The notes: generated by a model from the sequence alone, not told the origin. DNA of 45,967 nt from Planctomycetota bacterium (GCA_029260755.1 JAJDCQ010000254.1:1-45967), one strand, 5' to 3'; shown: positions 24,584 to 41,341, counted from the first letter of the stretch. Numbers and translations: made by a program.

Positions 24584-26080
24584 ATGAACGAGGAGCCCCG
24601 ACCGTTCGCCGCGCGGCTCGCGCGCGCCAGCATCGCGCCGGGGCGGGGCGCCCTGATCGTCGCCCTCGTGGTCGCCGCCTGGCTCCTCGTCGGCGAGCTG
24701 CCTTCGCGGCCCGCCGATGGCGTCGCGCCGGGCGCGCCGACGCTCTTTGCCGACGCCTGGCTCCTCTTCCTCATCTTCATCGCGACGATCGCCGCCGTCA
24801 TCGTGGGCGCCGCGCCGATCTTCGTCGCGTCGATCGCCGCGCTCGCGGTCGCGCTCCTCACCGGCGTGCTCGCCCCGCCGGACGCGGTCTCCGCCTTCAC
24901 CGACGGGTCGATCCTCCTGATCGCGGCGGCGTTCCTGATCGCGCGAGGGATCGTCAAGTCGGGCCTCGGCCACCGGGTCGCCTACCACGCCATCCGTCTC
25001 CTGGGAGGGACGACGCTCGGGCTCGGCTACTCGATCGTGCTGACCGACGCCGTCATCGCCCCGGCGTTCCCGAGCAACACCGCCCGGTCCGGCGTCCTCT
25101 TCCCGATCGCGCAGGCGATCGCCCTCGCGACCGGCTCCCGCCCCGATGAGGAGAGCCGACGCCGGACCGGCGCGTTCCTCATGACGATGGGCATGACCGG
25201 CCTCTCGATCTCGTCGGCGCTCTGGCTGACGGCGATGGCGACCAACCCGACCGGCGCCGCCCTCGCCGAGGACGTCATCGCGGCCGCGGGGAAGGCGCCG
25301 GTCCCGTTCGACTTCCTGCGCTGGGTGCTCGCGGCGTCGGCGCCGTCCCTGGCCGCGCTGGCCCTCGTCCCGCTCGTCGTCTACCGGCTCTTCCCGCCGG
25401 AGGTGACGCGCACGCCCGACGCCCCGGCCGAGGCGAGGAGACGCCTCGAGGAGCTCGGCTCGATCTCGGGCCGCGAGCTCATCATGGCCGCGACGTTCGT
25501 CGGCCTGGTGACCCTGTGGGCCCTCTCGGAGCCGCTCGGCCTCGATCTGGCCGCGATCGCCGTCGCCGGCCTCGCCGTGGTCATGCTGACCGGGATCTAC
25601 ACCGTCGCAGATCTGAAGAAGGAGGGCGGAACGCTCGAGGTGTTCATCTGGTTCTCGATCCTGTTCACGATCTCGGCCCATCTGAATCGGCTCGGGTTCA
25701 TGACCTGGGCGGGCAGCACCGTCTCGGGCCCGATCACCGGACTCCCGTGGCCGCTCGCCTACGCGATCCTTCTCGGCGCCTACGTCCTCCTCCACTACCT
25801 CTTCGTCAGCCAGACGGCCCAGATGCTCGCGCTCCTGCCGGTCTTCCTCAGCGTCGGCCTCGACGCCGGCGTGCCGGCCGCGGTGATGGCCTACATGCTG
25901 CTCTTCGCGACCAACTTCTTCTCGGTGATCACGCCGCAGGGCAGCTCGGCGAACGTCATTTTCGTCGGCAGCGAGTACCTCACCTCGGGCGAGGTCTACC
26001 GGATCGGCGCGGCCGTCACCCTCGCCAACCTCTTGATCTACGGGACCATCGGTCCGCTGTGGATCTCGCTCGTCCTCTGA
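24584..26080 (+). CDS. DASS/SLC13-family anion:sodium symporter-like transporter
   Basis: 498 residues with about a dozen hydrophobic helices. Two inverted-repeat halves each carry the family's Ser-Asn/Thr motifs: SNTARSG near 164 and ATNPTG near 220 in the first half, and TPQGSSANVIF near 450 in the second. The family imports di- and tricarboxylates or sulphate with sodium, or exchanges dicarboxylates. The sequence does not fix the substrate; a dicarboxylate is the usual guess. The start ATG has GGGAG upstream and its own promoter. A downstream gene for an exported tandem-YciI protein begins 68 nt later and may be co-transcribed. Confidence 0.88.
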   Translation: MNEEPRPFAARLARASIAPGRGALIVALVVAAWLLVGELPSRPADGVAPGAPTLFADAWLLFLIFIATIAAVIVGAAPIFVASIAALAVALLTGVLAPPDAVSAFTDGSILLIAAAFLIARGIVKSGLGHRVAYHAIRLLGGTTLGLGYSIVLTDAVIAPAFPSNTARSGVLFPIAQAIALATGSRPDEESRRRTGAFLMTMGMTGLSISSALWLTAMATNPTGAALAEDVIAAAGKAPVPFDFLRWVLAASAPSLAALALVPLVVYRLFPPEVTRTPDAPAEARRRLEELGSISGRELIMAATFVGLVTLWALSEPLGLDLAAIAVAGLAVVMLTGIYTVADLKKEGGTLEVFIWFSILFTISAHLNRLGFMTWAGSTVSGPITGLPWPLAYAILLGAYVLLHYLFVSQTAQMLALLPVFLSVGLDAGVPAAVMAYMLLFATNFFSVITPQGSSANVIFVGSEYLTSGEVYRIGAAVTLANLLIYGTIGPLWISLVL

Positions 26081-26148
26081 GGTCGATCGACCGTGAAGAT
26101 CTCGGCCCTCCCGCGGGTAACGCATCACTGGAAAGAGACGGAGACGAC

Positions 26149-26886
26149 ATGATGAACCGCCCCTGGCTCACCGGCATCGCCCTGATCCTCCTGACCGTCG
26201 GCGCGACGTCCACCTGGGGCGACGAGCCCCCGGCCCCCGAGACCGCCGAGGCCGGGCTCTTCTTCGTCTTCCTCGACGTCGGCGGAAGCAAGACGCCGCT
26301 GCCCCGGGAGGAGGCGGCCCGGATGCAGGCGGCCCACCTCGGCAACCTCACCCGCCTCGCCGACGAGGGCAAGAGCCCGCTCGCCGGACCGCTCGGCCGG
26401 GAGAGCAAGCGGACCCGCGGGATCGTGATCGTCCGGGCCGACGACGCCGCCGCGCTCGCCGCCGAGTTCGAAGACGATCCGTTCGTCGCCAACGACTACC
26501 TCGCGATCCGCTCCTATCCGTGGAGGAAGACGGTCGGCCGGTTCGCGCCGGTGCCCGAGAAGATGGAGCTCGGCACCTACACCCTCGTCGTCGTTCGCGT
26601 GGCCGGCGAGACCGAGCCCGCCGCGGCGCGGAAGGCCTACGGCGCGCTCGAGGCGTCCCTGGCGAAGGCGAGGGGGGACGACGGCGCAGCGACTCTGCTC
26701 CTCGCCGGCCCGATCGTCGACGACCGAGACGACGACGGCGAGGCCGCCCTCGTCGGCGTCCTGCTCCTCCGGATCGAGGAGCTCGACGTGGTGAACGAAC
26801 TCCTGGCGAAGGGCGCCGGCGTCGCCGGCGGCCATCTCGCGGTCGAGGTGCACCGGCAGTACCTCGCGAAGGGAATCGTCGACTAG
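26149..26886 (+). CDS. Exported protein with two YciI-like domains
   Basis: 245 residues (two adjacent ATGs at 26149 and 26152) with a signal peptide to about residue 24 (LTGIALILLTVGATSTWG). Domain 1 (about 34-120) has the YciI-type pattern LFFVFLDVGG...MQAAHLGNLTRLADEGKSPLAGPLG...DPFVANDYLAIRSYPW split by short gaps. Domain 2 (about 133-245) repeats the same fold more loosely (TYTLVVVRVAG...LLLAGPIVD...VHRQYLAKG). YciI proteins are ferredoxin-like and usually cytoplasmic; a secreted tandem form is less common. GGAG lies 6 nt upstream. The function is unknown. Confidence 0.8.
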   Translation: MMNRPWLTGIALILLTVGATSTWGDEPPAPETAEAGLFFVFLDVGGSKTPLPREEAARMQAAHLGNLTRLADEGKSPLAGPLGRESKRTRGIVIVRADDAAALAAEFEDDPFVANDYLAIRSYPWRKTVGRFAPVPEKMELGTYTLVVVRVAGETEPAAARKAYGALEASLAKARGDDGAATLLLAGPIVDDRDDDGEAALVGVLLLRIEELDVVNELLAKGAGVAGGHLAVEVHRQYLAKGIVD

Positions 26887-26939
26887 CTCGATCCCTCCGA
26901 CGTTGCGTCCTCGATCGACGAGGACGACAATGCCGTGAC

Positions 26940-29693
26940 GTGAGACCCACCGGCTCCACCACGCCCCGCGGTCGGTTCGGCCCCTACCTGATCGAGTCCG
27001 AGATCGGTCGGGGGGGGATGGGCGCGGTCTACCTCGCCCGGCACGCCGAGACCGGCGCTCGCCACGCCCTCAAGGTGATCCTCCAGAGCAAGCTGGCCGA
27101 CGACGCCGGACGCGCCGTCGCGCGGTTCCAGCGCGAGGTCGAGGTCCTCGCTCGGATCGAACCGCACGAGAACCTCGTCCGGGTCCACAGCGCGGGCGTG
27201 GCGGCGGGGCTGCCCTGGTGCTCGATGGACCTCGTCGAGGGACGCTCGCTCGCCGCGCACCTGGCGAACGGCCCCCTCCGCGCCGAGGACGCCGCCCGCC
27301 TCGTCGCGACGCTCGCCCGAGCGGTGCACCACGTCCACGGCTACGACGTGCTCCACCGCGACCTGAAGCCCGAGAACGTCCTCATCGACGCGGCGTCGGG
27401 CGCCCCTCGGATCGTCGACTTCGGCCTCGCCTACGACCTGGTCGCCGACCGACTGACCCGGACCGGCGAGCTCGTCGGCACGCCGGCCTTCATGGCGCCC
27501 GAGCAGGTGACCCGCGGCTCGAGCGAGGCGCCGACCGCCCTCGGTCCCCGGACTGACGTCTACGCCCTCGGCGCGATCCTCTACGCAGCCCTCGCCGGCG
27601 GACCGCCGTTCCGGGGGAGCGACGCGATCGCGCTCGTCCTCGAGATCCTCCGCGCCGACCCCCCTCCGCTCCGCCGTCGCAACCCGGCGGCGCCCTCCGA
27701 CCTGGACACCGTCTGCGTGAAGGCGCTCGCGAAGCGGCCCGAGGACCGCTACCCGAGCGCGCTGGCGCTGGCGCAGGACCTCGAGCGCTGGCTCGCCGGA
27801 GAGTCGGTGACGGCGAGCGCCACCGGCGCCAGCCGGGTCCGCCGACTCCTCCGCATCATCCCTCGGAGCGGCGCAGGCCTGGCCGCCGCGGGCGTCCTGG
27901 CCATGGCGATCGGGGTCGCCATCGTCGCCGTCGTCATCGTCGGCCGCGACCTGGAGACGCCGACGGCCTCCGCCGCGCAGTCCCTCGACGCGCTCGAGCG
28001 ATCGCTCGCGGAGCAGGGGCGCCTCTCGCTCGACGAGATCGGGGAGCTCGCGGCGATCGTCGAGAGCGCCCCGTCGGAGGCCGACGGGCGCCGGGCGAAG
28101 CTGCTCGATCGCGTCGCGCGACTGCTGACCGCCGGCGGCGAGGCGGATCGCGAGGAGCACGCGGACGCGATCGCCGAGCTCGTTCGTCCCGACGGCGAGC
28201 TCGACGCCGCCCTCCTCGAACGGGCGGTGAGCCTCCTGCACGGCCACGGGCGCCTGAGGGCCCTCGACGCCGTCCTCCACGGCGCCACACCGGTCGCGAC
28301 CGCCCCGGACGCGGTCGCGACCGACCTCGCCCGCGCCATGGTCCCCGACGAGCCGTCGGACGCCGATGTGGCCCCCCCGGATGACGCGGCCGCGTTCGAG
28401 GCCCTGGTGACGGCGCCCGGGCTCGAGGATGGCGCCCGCGGCCGCCTCCTCGTCCGACGGGCCGATCGGTTCATCGCACGCACGCCGCCCGATCACGAGA
28501 CGGCGCTCGACGCCCTGGAGACCGCGTTTCGCCAGTCCGGAGCGGTCGCCGATGGGCGGCGGTGGCCGGCGGCGTTCCGCCGGTTCGCGCTCGAGACGTT
28601 CATCGCTCGCGTTCGGGACCGCGTCCCCTCCCGCCGCCTCGCCGCGCTCCTCGTCCGCTCCGGAGGAGGCGACGCCCCGCTCCCGGCCGACCTCCTCGCG
28701 GCCCTCGAACGGCTCATCGGCGTCGACGTCCCGATCGGAGCCGGCCTCCGGTCGCCGTCCGCCGACGAGGCGCGGACGGTGCTGCTCGTCGGGTCGGTCC
28801 TCGAGGGGCACGGCGCCTGGCCGATCCATACCGACTCGAACTACGGCGTCTACCCGGTCCTCGACGCCGACGAGCTCCGGGAGCTCGCCGAAGCGGAGCT
28901 CGCGCTCCCCGAGGAGCAGCGCAACCCGGCGCGGATGCTCATGATCGCTCACGTCCTCCGCAAGACGCCCCACGCCGCCGAGCGGTCTCGGCTCGTCGAG
29001 GCAGCGCGGAGCTGCGGGATCGACGAGGCCTGGTTCCACGTGATGGAGTCGAGGTCGCACGACGGACCGACCGCCCTCAAGGTCGAGGCGATCGAGCGCG
29101 CCTACGCGCTGCTCGAGCTCCGGCCCGAGGCCGAGCAGTGGCCGATCGTGCCCTCGGGGCTCAGTCGTCGGATCCTCGACATGGAGCCGACCGATCCCGA
29201 CCGATACACCCCCGAGCGAGCCGCGACCTTCGCGATGGAGGGCTTCCGGATCCAGAAGGCGGCCTGGGCTCGGATCGCCGAGGTGAGCGCCGCCGGGGGC
29301 ATGGCCTCGTGGTACCGCGTCCGGGAGTCCGACGTCATCCTCACCCTCACCCGGATCGGCGAGCGGTTCGTCCACCTCGATCCGCCCCGATGCTGCGGCG
29401 CCCCGGAGCGAGGCGTCCCGTCGCCCGAGGACCTCGCCGCCGCCGCGCTCGAGCTCGCCGATCGGCCGATGGCGCGACTCACGGCCGCGGTGAAGGGCGG
29501 CGACCGCGGGTCGCCCGTCGCGAGGCTGTACGCCATCCGCGCGAATCACCACCGCGTCCACGACCGGCTCGACGAGGCACTCGCGGCGGTCGACGAGGCG
29601 ATCGCCGAAGGTCGGCTTCGCGACGAGGACGTGAAGGACGAGGTCGGGCTCCGCGAGGAGATCCTCGAGCAGCTCGCCGAACGCGATCGCTAG
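26940..29693 (+). CDS. Ser/Thr protein kinase with membrane helix and helical C-terminal region
   Basis: 917 residues from GTG at 26940, the nearest start before the kinase domain; the ribosome site is weak, so the start is uncertain. The kinase spans about 14-290 with EIGRGGMG loop, K45, HRD 139-141, DFG 160-162 and GTPAFMAPEQ. It carries a typical GGPPFRG segment and a full C-lobe. A membrane helix lies at about 313-335. The remaining 580 residues are helical and Ala/Asp/Glu-rich with no clear TPR register until the last 50 residues (LYAIRANHHRVHDRLDEAL), and include a CCGAPE motif near 821. The external part is probably a sensor or binding region. It ends 23 nt from the convergent Ig-like gene. 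Confidence 0.9.
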   Translation: MRPTGSTTPRGRFGPYLIESEIGRGGMGAVYLARHAETGARHALKVILQSKLADDAGRAVARFQREVEVLARIEPHENLVRVHSAGVAAGLPWCSMDLVEGRSLAAHLANGPLRAEDAARLVATLARAVHHVHGYDVLHRDLKPENVLIDAASGAPRIVDFGLAYDLVADRLTRTGELVGTPAFMAPEQVTRGSSEAPTALGPRTDVYALGAILYAALAGGPPFRGSDAIALVLEILRADPPPLRRRNPAAPSDLDTVCVKALAKRPEDRYPSALALAQDLERWLAGESVTASATGASRVRRLLRIIPRSGAGLAAAGVLAMAIGVAIVAVVIVGRDLETPTASAAQSLDALERSLAEQGRLSLDEIGELAAIVESAPSEADGRRAKLLDRVARLLTAGGEADREEHADAIAELVRPDGELDAALLERAVSLLHGHGRLRALDAVLHGATPVATAPDAVATDLARAMVPDEPSDADVAPPDDAAAFEALVTAPGLEDGARGRLLVRRADRFIARTPPDHETALDALETAFRQSGAVADGRRWPAAFRRFALETFIARVRDRVPSRRLAALLVRSGGGDAPLPADLLAALERLIGVDVPIGAGLRSPSADEARTVLLVGSVLEGHGAWPIHTDSNYGVYPVLDADELRELAEAELALPEEQRNPARMLMIAHVLRKTPHAAERSRLVEAARSCGIDEAWFHVMESRSHDGPTALKVEAIERAYALLELRPEAEQWPIVPSGLSRRILDMEPTDPDRYTPERAATFAMEGFRIQKAAWARIAEVSAAGGMASWYRVRESDVILTLTRIGERFVHLDPPRCCGAPERGVPSPEDLAAAALELADRPMARLTAAVKGGDRGSPVARLYAIRANHHRVHDRLDEALAAVDEAIAEGRLRDEDVKDEVGLREEILEQLAERDR

Positions 29694-29716
29694 GAACCGC
29701 CCTTGCGAGAAGGACG

Positions 29717-30277
29717 CTACTCGATCGTGATCTCGACCGGGTTGCTCTCGATCTTCCCGCGCCACCCATCGGCGCGCGCGTTCTGCCCGAAGCCGTGGGC
29801 GCGCGGCACCTCGTAGACGAGGACGACGGTGTAGCGCCCGGGCGGCAGGGCATAGCTCCAGCCGATCCCCTTCGGTGCGCCGGCGGGCTGGGTGCAGCCG
29901 AAGTACTCGGCCCGCTCGTAGGTCTTGCCCGGGGCGAGCACGACCGGCTCCTCGGCCATGCCGCTCGGGAGCGTCGGCCCCGCGCCGGCCGTCACGACGT
30001 TGCCCTTCGCGTCCGTGACGCGGAGGAAGCGGCTCCACCAGAAGGTGAGCGAGACGTCCTTGCCGCCGACGTTCTCGAAGGTCGCCCGGAGGCCGATCTC
30101 CTCGGCCTTCTTCGCCGCCCCCTTCGTCGCCTCGAGCTTCACCTTCAGCCCGTTCACGGCCGCACCCTCCTTCGCTCCGTCGTCGCCTTCGTCGGGGAGC
30201 GCCCCGGCGAGCGGAGTCCCGAGGAGACCGAGGACGACCGCCGTGACGGCGATCGGGGCGAAGCGTCGGGCGATCAT
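29717..30277 (-). CDS. Small exported Ig-like (BsuPI-type) beta-sandwich protein
   Basis: 186 residues. The signal peptide (MIARRFAPIAVTAVVLGLLG, cleavage near AGA) is followed by a beta-rich domain whose pattern (LRATFENVGGKDVSL, VVLAPGKTYERAEYF, ALPPGRYTVVLVYEV) resembles the intracellular-proteinase-inhibitor/Ig fold common in exported bacterial proteins. There is no catalytic motif. GGAGGA lies about 8 nt before the ATG. It lies 34 nt downstream of the giant regulator on the same strand and may be read through from it. A binding or inhibitory role is a guess. Confidence 0.82.
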   Translation of the reverse strand: MIARRFAPIAVTAVVLGLLGTPLAGALPDEGDDGAKEGAAVNGLKVKLEATKGAAKKAEEIGLRATFENVGGKDVSLTFWWSRFLRVTDAKGNVVTAGAGPTLPSGMAEEPVVLAPGKTYERAEYFGCTQPAGAPKGIGWSYALPPGRYTVVLVYEVPRAHGFGQNARADGWRGKIESNPVEITIE

Positions 30278-30311
30278 TGATCCGTCCTCCCGCCGAGCGG
30301 TCGTTTTGCGC

Positions 30312-37679
<7,368 letters not shown>

Positions 37680-37685
37680 GACGGA

Positions 37686-37689
37686 CTCC
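37686..37689 (-). promoter_or_regulatory. Shine-Dalgarno GGAG that selects the ATC start
   Basis: GGAG is followed by six bases (TCCGTC) and then ATC at 37677-37679. The spacing is ideal and no ATG, GTG or TTG lies in this frame between the upstream stop (37728-37730) and 37286. Confidence 0.5.
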
Positions 37690-37797
37690 GTTCTCGGGCC
37701 GCGGTCGGTGCGGGTGCACCGTCCCCCTCAGTGTCCAATTCTGGGAAAGTCTTGCCTGGAAGGGAGGTTGGAGGGGACGCGACTTCGAACGAGGGCG

Positions 37798-37826
37798 ATC
37801 CTAACCACCTGATGGAGAACCGTCAA
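37798..37826 (-). promoter_or_regulatory. Promoter TTGACG-17-TAGGAT of the giant regulator
   Basis: On the minus strand TTGACG (37821-37826) and TAGGAT (37798-37803) are separated by exactly 17 bp. Transcription would start near 37790, giving a leader of about 110 nt before the ATC start. Imperfect inverted arms (37737-37745 and 37832-37840) flank the site. The promoter lies in the gap after the kinase/pseudokinase gene, so the regulator can be expressed on its own. Confidence 0.65.
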
Positions 37827-37864
37827 CACCACCCAGAAATGGGAAGCGAACGAGGGACGGCGGC

Positions 37865-40800
37865 TCAGGCTCGCGTCGCCTTCAGGAGCGCCACCGCCAG
37901 CCCGCCGCAGACGGCGGCCGCCACGACGAAGATCAGGAAGCCGACCGCGACGTAGACGAGCGCGCTCGTTCCGCCCGCGCCGTCGTCGTCCGCGCCCCGC
38001 GGTCGACGGCGCGTCGACCTCGACGGCGGCGTCGTCGGCTTCGGCATGACAGCCGTCCCCTTCGCCGCCCGGAAGGCGTCGGACGAGGCGGACGAGACCT
38101 CGCCGACCCCCTTCTTCGCCGACCTCTTACCCCGCGCGCCGCTCCCGCCGATCACGACGCGCATCTCCGCGGCGCTCGAGAACCGCGACCGCCGGTCCTT
38201 CGCGAGCGCCTTCACGATCGCCGCCCCGATGCGCGGCTCGATCGCGAGGCCCGGGTGGACCTCGGCCGGATCCCGGGCGCGCTGGGTGACCTGCTTGCGG
38301 ACGAGCCCGCTCACCGAGCGCTCCTCGAACGGGAGACGCCCGACGAGCATCTCCCACAGCATGACGCCGATCGCGTAGAGGTCCGCCCGCGCGTCGAGCC
38401 CGCCGCCGGTCGCCTGCTCCGGCGCGAGGTAGGCCGGCACGCCGACCCCCTCGCCCAGCGAGGTCCGGAACCGGAGGATGTGCCGCCACGGCTCGGGGAC
38501 GCCCGGGACGACGAGCGAGAGCTCGTCGTCGCCCGGCGCGCCGCCGAGCACCGTCGGCAGCTCGTCCTCCTCCACCGCCGAGCGCGCGCCCTCGCGGTCG
38601 GCCAGGAACGCGCCGATGCCGACATCCGCGATGCGGGGCTTCCCCTCGGCGTCGAGGATGATGGCCGCCGGAGTGAGCGCCCCGTGGGTGAGGCCGGCGG
38701 CATGGATCGCCTCGAGCCCGCCGAGGAGCGTCGCGACCATCGGAAGGGCGCGCCGCGGCGAGAGCGCGCCCTCCTCGAGGATGACGTCGAGCAGCCGGCG
38801 CCCGGTGATGAGCTCGCTCACGACGTAGAGGGCGCCGGTCCGGTCCTCGACGCCCGCGTCGAGGACGGTGACGACGGCGTCGTGGCGGACCGAGGCGGCG
38901 GCGCGGAGGTGACGCTGGAACGTCTCGCGCGAGCGGCCGGTCTCGGCCAGGCTCGCGGCGAGCACCGTCACGGCGACCTCGCCCTTCTGGATGACCTCCT
39001 CGGCGCGGTAGACGGCGCCGGCGGCGCCGGTGCGGATGCGCTCGACGACGCGATACCGGTCGGTCAGCACCCTCCCGATCGGGTCGCGCCGGGCGGCCGT
39101 CACCGCCGCCGAGAGCTTGGCGGTCGGCACCTCGTCCTCGTAGGTGCGCGCGCCCGGCACGTGGGGAACCGGCGGCCGCCCGGCGGCGGTCGACCGCGCG
39201 ACCGGCACGCGGTCCGAGTCGGACGGCGCCCGACGGATCGTCGGCTGCACGCCGCTGCCGGCCGGCGGCCGCCCGCGCGTTCGGACCGTCGGCGGCACGA
39301 CGCTGCGGACGGGCACGGGCCCGTCGAGGGTGGTCGCGGCGTCGTTGCTGATCGGCGGCGGCCCCCCGTCGAGGACGGTCTCCGCGATCGGGTTCGCCGC
39401 AGCGGCCGGCGCCTCGGCCGCGACCTCGTCGAGGCTCCTCCAGCCGCCGCCCGAGTCCGAGTCGACCCGCGGATCGCCGGCTTCGCTGTCGCTGTCGGGC
39501 CCGTCCCAGCGGGCGGTCGGCGCGGCGCCCGCCCGGACGCCGGGGCCGGGGTCGCGCTGCTTCATCGGGAGGGTCGAGACCCGGGCCGTGCGCTGGCCGA
39601 TCGCCTCGATGTCGTCGAGCATCGCGACCGCCGACGAGTAGCGTCGCTCGGGGTCCGCCGCGGTCGCCGTCTGGATGACGCTCGCGAACCGCTCCCCGAG
39701 GGGGGCCGCCATCTCGCGAGGATCGAGCCCCTCGCCGCTCGCCCAGCCGCTCCGCCACCGGGCCGAGTCGAACCCGCCGAACGGGTGCTGCCCGGTCGAG
39801 GCGAAGAAGAGGACGAGCCCGAGGCTGTAGACGTGACTCCTCGGACCGATCGGCTGGCCCTGGAGCTCCTCGGGCGAGGCGTAACGGTCCGCGCCCGGGT
39901 CGGCGCCGGCCAGGGCGACGCTGCTGGCGGCGAGCCCCGAGAGGACCTGGCTCAGGCCGACATCACCGATCCGGTAGAGCCCGTCGGGCGTGATGATCAC
40001 GTTCTCGGGGCGGAGGTCGCGATGGGTCACCGCGTGCTTCTCGGCGTGGGCGAGGGCGAGGGCGATCTGCCGGGCGGCCTCGACGGCGTCCGCCTGGGGC
40101 AGCGCGCCCCGATCGCGGACGCGCGCGTCGAGGCTCTCTCCCTCGACGTACTCCATCGTGTACCACGCGTAGTCGCCGCCGATCCCGAGCTCGTCGAGCT
40201 TGATCACGTTCGGGTGCTCGAGCGAGCGGGCCGTCTTCCAGGCGGCGCGGAAGCGGGCGACGAGCTCCTCGCTCTGGGCGAACGACGGCGGGAGGATCTT
40301 GAGCGCGACCGGGTGACCGTCGAAGTGGCGCCGCGCCTTGTAGACGACGCCGAGCGCGCCCTGGCCGAGGCGGGCGACGAGGTCGTAGCCGCGGATCGCG
40401 ACGACCCGCTGGGCGCGCTTCGCCCCGTCGCTGACCTTCGCCTTGCCCGTGCCGGGCGCGACGCCGGCGGGCGCGCGCGCCCGCCGTCCGCTCGGGTCGG
40501 CCTCGAGGCTCTCCTGACTGCTCTCGAGCGCGTCGGCGACGCGGCGGAGCTCGTCGCGACTGAGGATCTTCTTGTCGGCGAGGAGCTCGCCGAGGCGGCG
40601 CCGCACGCCCTTGCGGCGGAGCGCGTCCTGGAGCCGCAGGCACTCGTCGAGCTGCTCCTGGGTGATCATCCGCGACTGGAGGAGGCGCTGGCCGAAGCGG
40701 AGCCGGACCGAGCCGGACGGATCGACCGAGACGTCGGGCGCGTCGTCGCCGCCGTCGGCGCCCGCCTCGCCCATCTCGCTCGACGGCGGCCCGGCCGCGG

Positions 40801-41245
40801 CCGCGTCGTCGAACGGGTTGACGACCGAGTCGGCCTCCTCCGAGAGGCGCCGCACCTGCTCGGCGAGCGCCTGCTGGGCCTGGGTCTCGCGGAGGACGCC
40901 CTGCTCGACGAGGCGTCGCCCGAGCGGCTTCTGGAAGCCGGCGTCGCGGGCGGCCTCGAACGCGGCCTTCACGACGGCGGCCGACGCGAACCCGCGCTCG
41001 ACGACGATCTTCGCGAAGAGGCGCTCGGCGCGGATGAACTGGGCGATCGCCTGGGCCTTCTCGAGCTTCTGGACGTCCTCGCCGGTGAGATGGGCGCGCT
41101 TGACGAGGATGGCCGGCAGGCTCTCCTCGTAGCCGACCTCGGCGCCGCGGCGCTGGATCTCGAAGCACTCGCGGATGCGAGCGTCGTCGACCAGTCCGTT
41201 GCGGACGGCCAGCTTCGCGAACAGGACGTCGAGATAGGAGGGCAT
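37865..41245 (-). CDS. MshEN-like/kinase/pseudokinase protein with C-terminal membrane anchor
   Basis: 1,126 residues. The N-terminal third has MshEN/GspE-N-like repeats (FAKIVVERGFAS..., GRRLVEQGVL, then RFGQRLLQSRMITQEQL and RRLGELLADKKILSRDEL at about 185-240). Kinase domain 1 (about 285-550) has GQGALG loop, K316, HRD 408-410 (then LRPEN) and DVG 428-430 for DFG, so it may be active. A Pro/Ser/Asp-rich linker follows. Kinase-like domain 2 (about 725-1045) has T760 for the lysine and HGA 854-856 for HRD, so it is a pseudokinase, although its C-lobe (AYLAPEQ) is kept. One helix at about 1096-1121 anchors the C-terminus, leaving both kinases cytoplasmic. It has its own promoter and lies between clpS and the giant regulator. 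Confidence 0.9.
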   Translation of the reverse strand: MPSYLDVLFAKLAVRNGLVDDARIRECFEIQRRGAEVGYEESLPAILVKRAHLTGEDVQKLEKAQAIAQFIRAERLFAKIVVERGFASAAVVKAAFEAARDAGFQKPLGRRLVEQGVLRETQAQQALAEQVRRLSEEADSVVNPFDDAAAAGPPSSEMGEAGADGGDDAPDVSVDPSGSVRLRFGQRLLQSRMITQEQLDECLRLQDALRRKGVRRRLGELLADKKILSRDELRRVADALESSQESLEADPSGRRARAPAGVAPGTGKAKVSDGAKRAQRVVAIRGYDLVARLGQGALGVVYKARRHFDGHPVALKILPPSFAQSEELVARFRAAWKTARSLEHPNVIKLDELGIGGDYAWYTMEYVEGESLDARVRDRGALPQADAVEAARQIALALAHAEKHAVTHRDLRPENVIITPDGLYRIGDVGLSQVLSGLAASSVALAGADPGADRYASPEELQGQPIGPRSHVYSLGLVLFFASTGQHPFGGFDSARWRSGWASGEGLDPREMAAPLGERFASVIQTATAADPERRYSSAVAMLDDIEAIGQRTARVSTLPMKQRDPGPGVRAGAAPTARWDGPDSDSEAGDPRVDSDSGGGWRSLDEVAAEAPAAAANPIAETVLDGGPPPISNDAATTLDGPVPVRSVVPPTVRTRGRPPAGSGVQPTIRRAPSDSDRVPVARSTAAGRPPVPHVPGARTYEDEVPTAKLSAAVTAARRDPIGRVLTDRYRVVERIRTGAAGAVYRAEEVIQKGEVAVTVLAASLAETGRSRETFQRHLRAAASVRHDAVVTVLDAGVEDRTGALYVVSELITGRRLLDVILEEGALSPRRALPMVATLLGGLEAIHAAGLTHGALTPAAIILDAEGKPRIADVGIGAFLADREGARSAVEEDELPTVLGGAPGDDELSLVVPGVPEPWRHILRFRTSLGEGVGVPAYLAPEQATGGGLDARADLYAIGVMLWEMLVGRLPFEERSVSGLVRKQVTQRARDPAEVHPGLAIEPRIGAAIVKALAKDRRSRFSSAAEMRVVIGGSGARGKRSAKKGVGEVSSASSDAFRAAKGTAVMPKPTTPPSRSTRRRPRGADDDGAGGTSALVYVAVGFLIFVVAAAVCGGLAVALLKATRA

Positions 41246-41304
41246 GCCGAGTCGGGGGCCCGCCAGCGCGGCCGGGGGTCGTGATCGCCCTAAGCTCCGA
41301 TGGA

Positions 41305-41334
41305 ATTCTACGTTGGAGACCGATGTCGCTTCAA
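41305..41334 (-). promoter_or_regulatory. Promoter TTGAAG-18-TAGAAT of the kinase/pseudokinase gene
   Basis: TTGAAG (41329-41334) and TAGAAT (41305-41310) on the minus strand have an 18-bp spacer. The site lies between the clpS stop and the kinase start, with transcription starting near 41298. Confidence 0.6.
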
Positions 41335-41341
41335 CGAGCCG

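Noticed and set aside
26081..26092. Perfect palindrome GGTCGATCGACC after the transporter stop
   Set aside because: CGATCG is very common throughout this sequence, and the dyad lies right behind a stop without promoter features.
37742..37755. Sigma-54-like TGG...TTGC element before the giant regulator
   Set aside because: The GG and GC are one base too close for a sigma-54 promoter, and it is on the plus strand, facing away from the gene.
37781..37791. GTTCGAA T-loop-like sequence
   Set aside because: No acceptor stem, D-arm or anticodon arm can be fitted around it.
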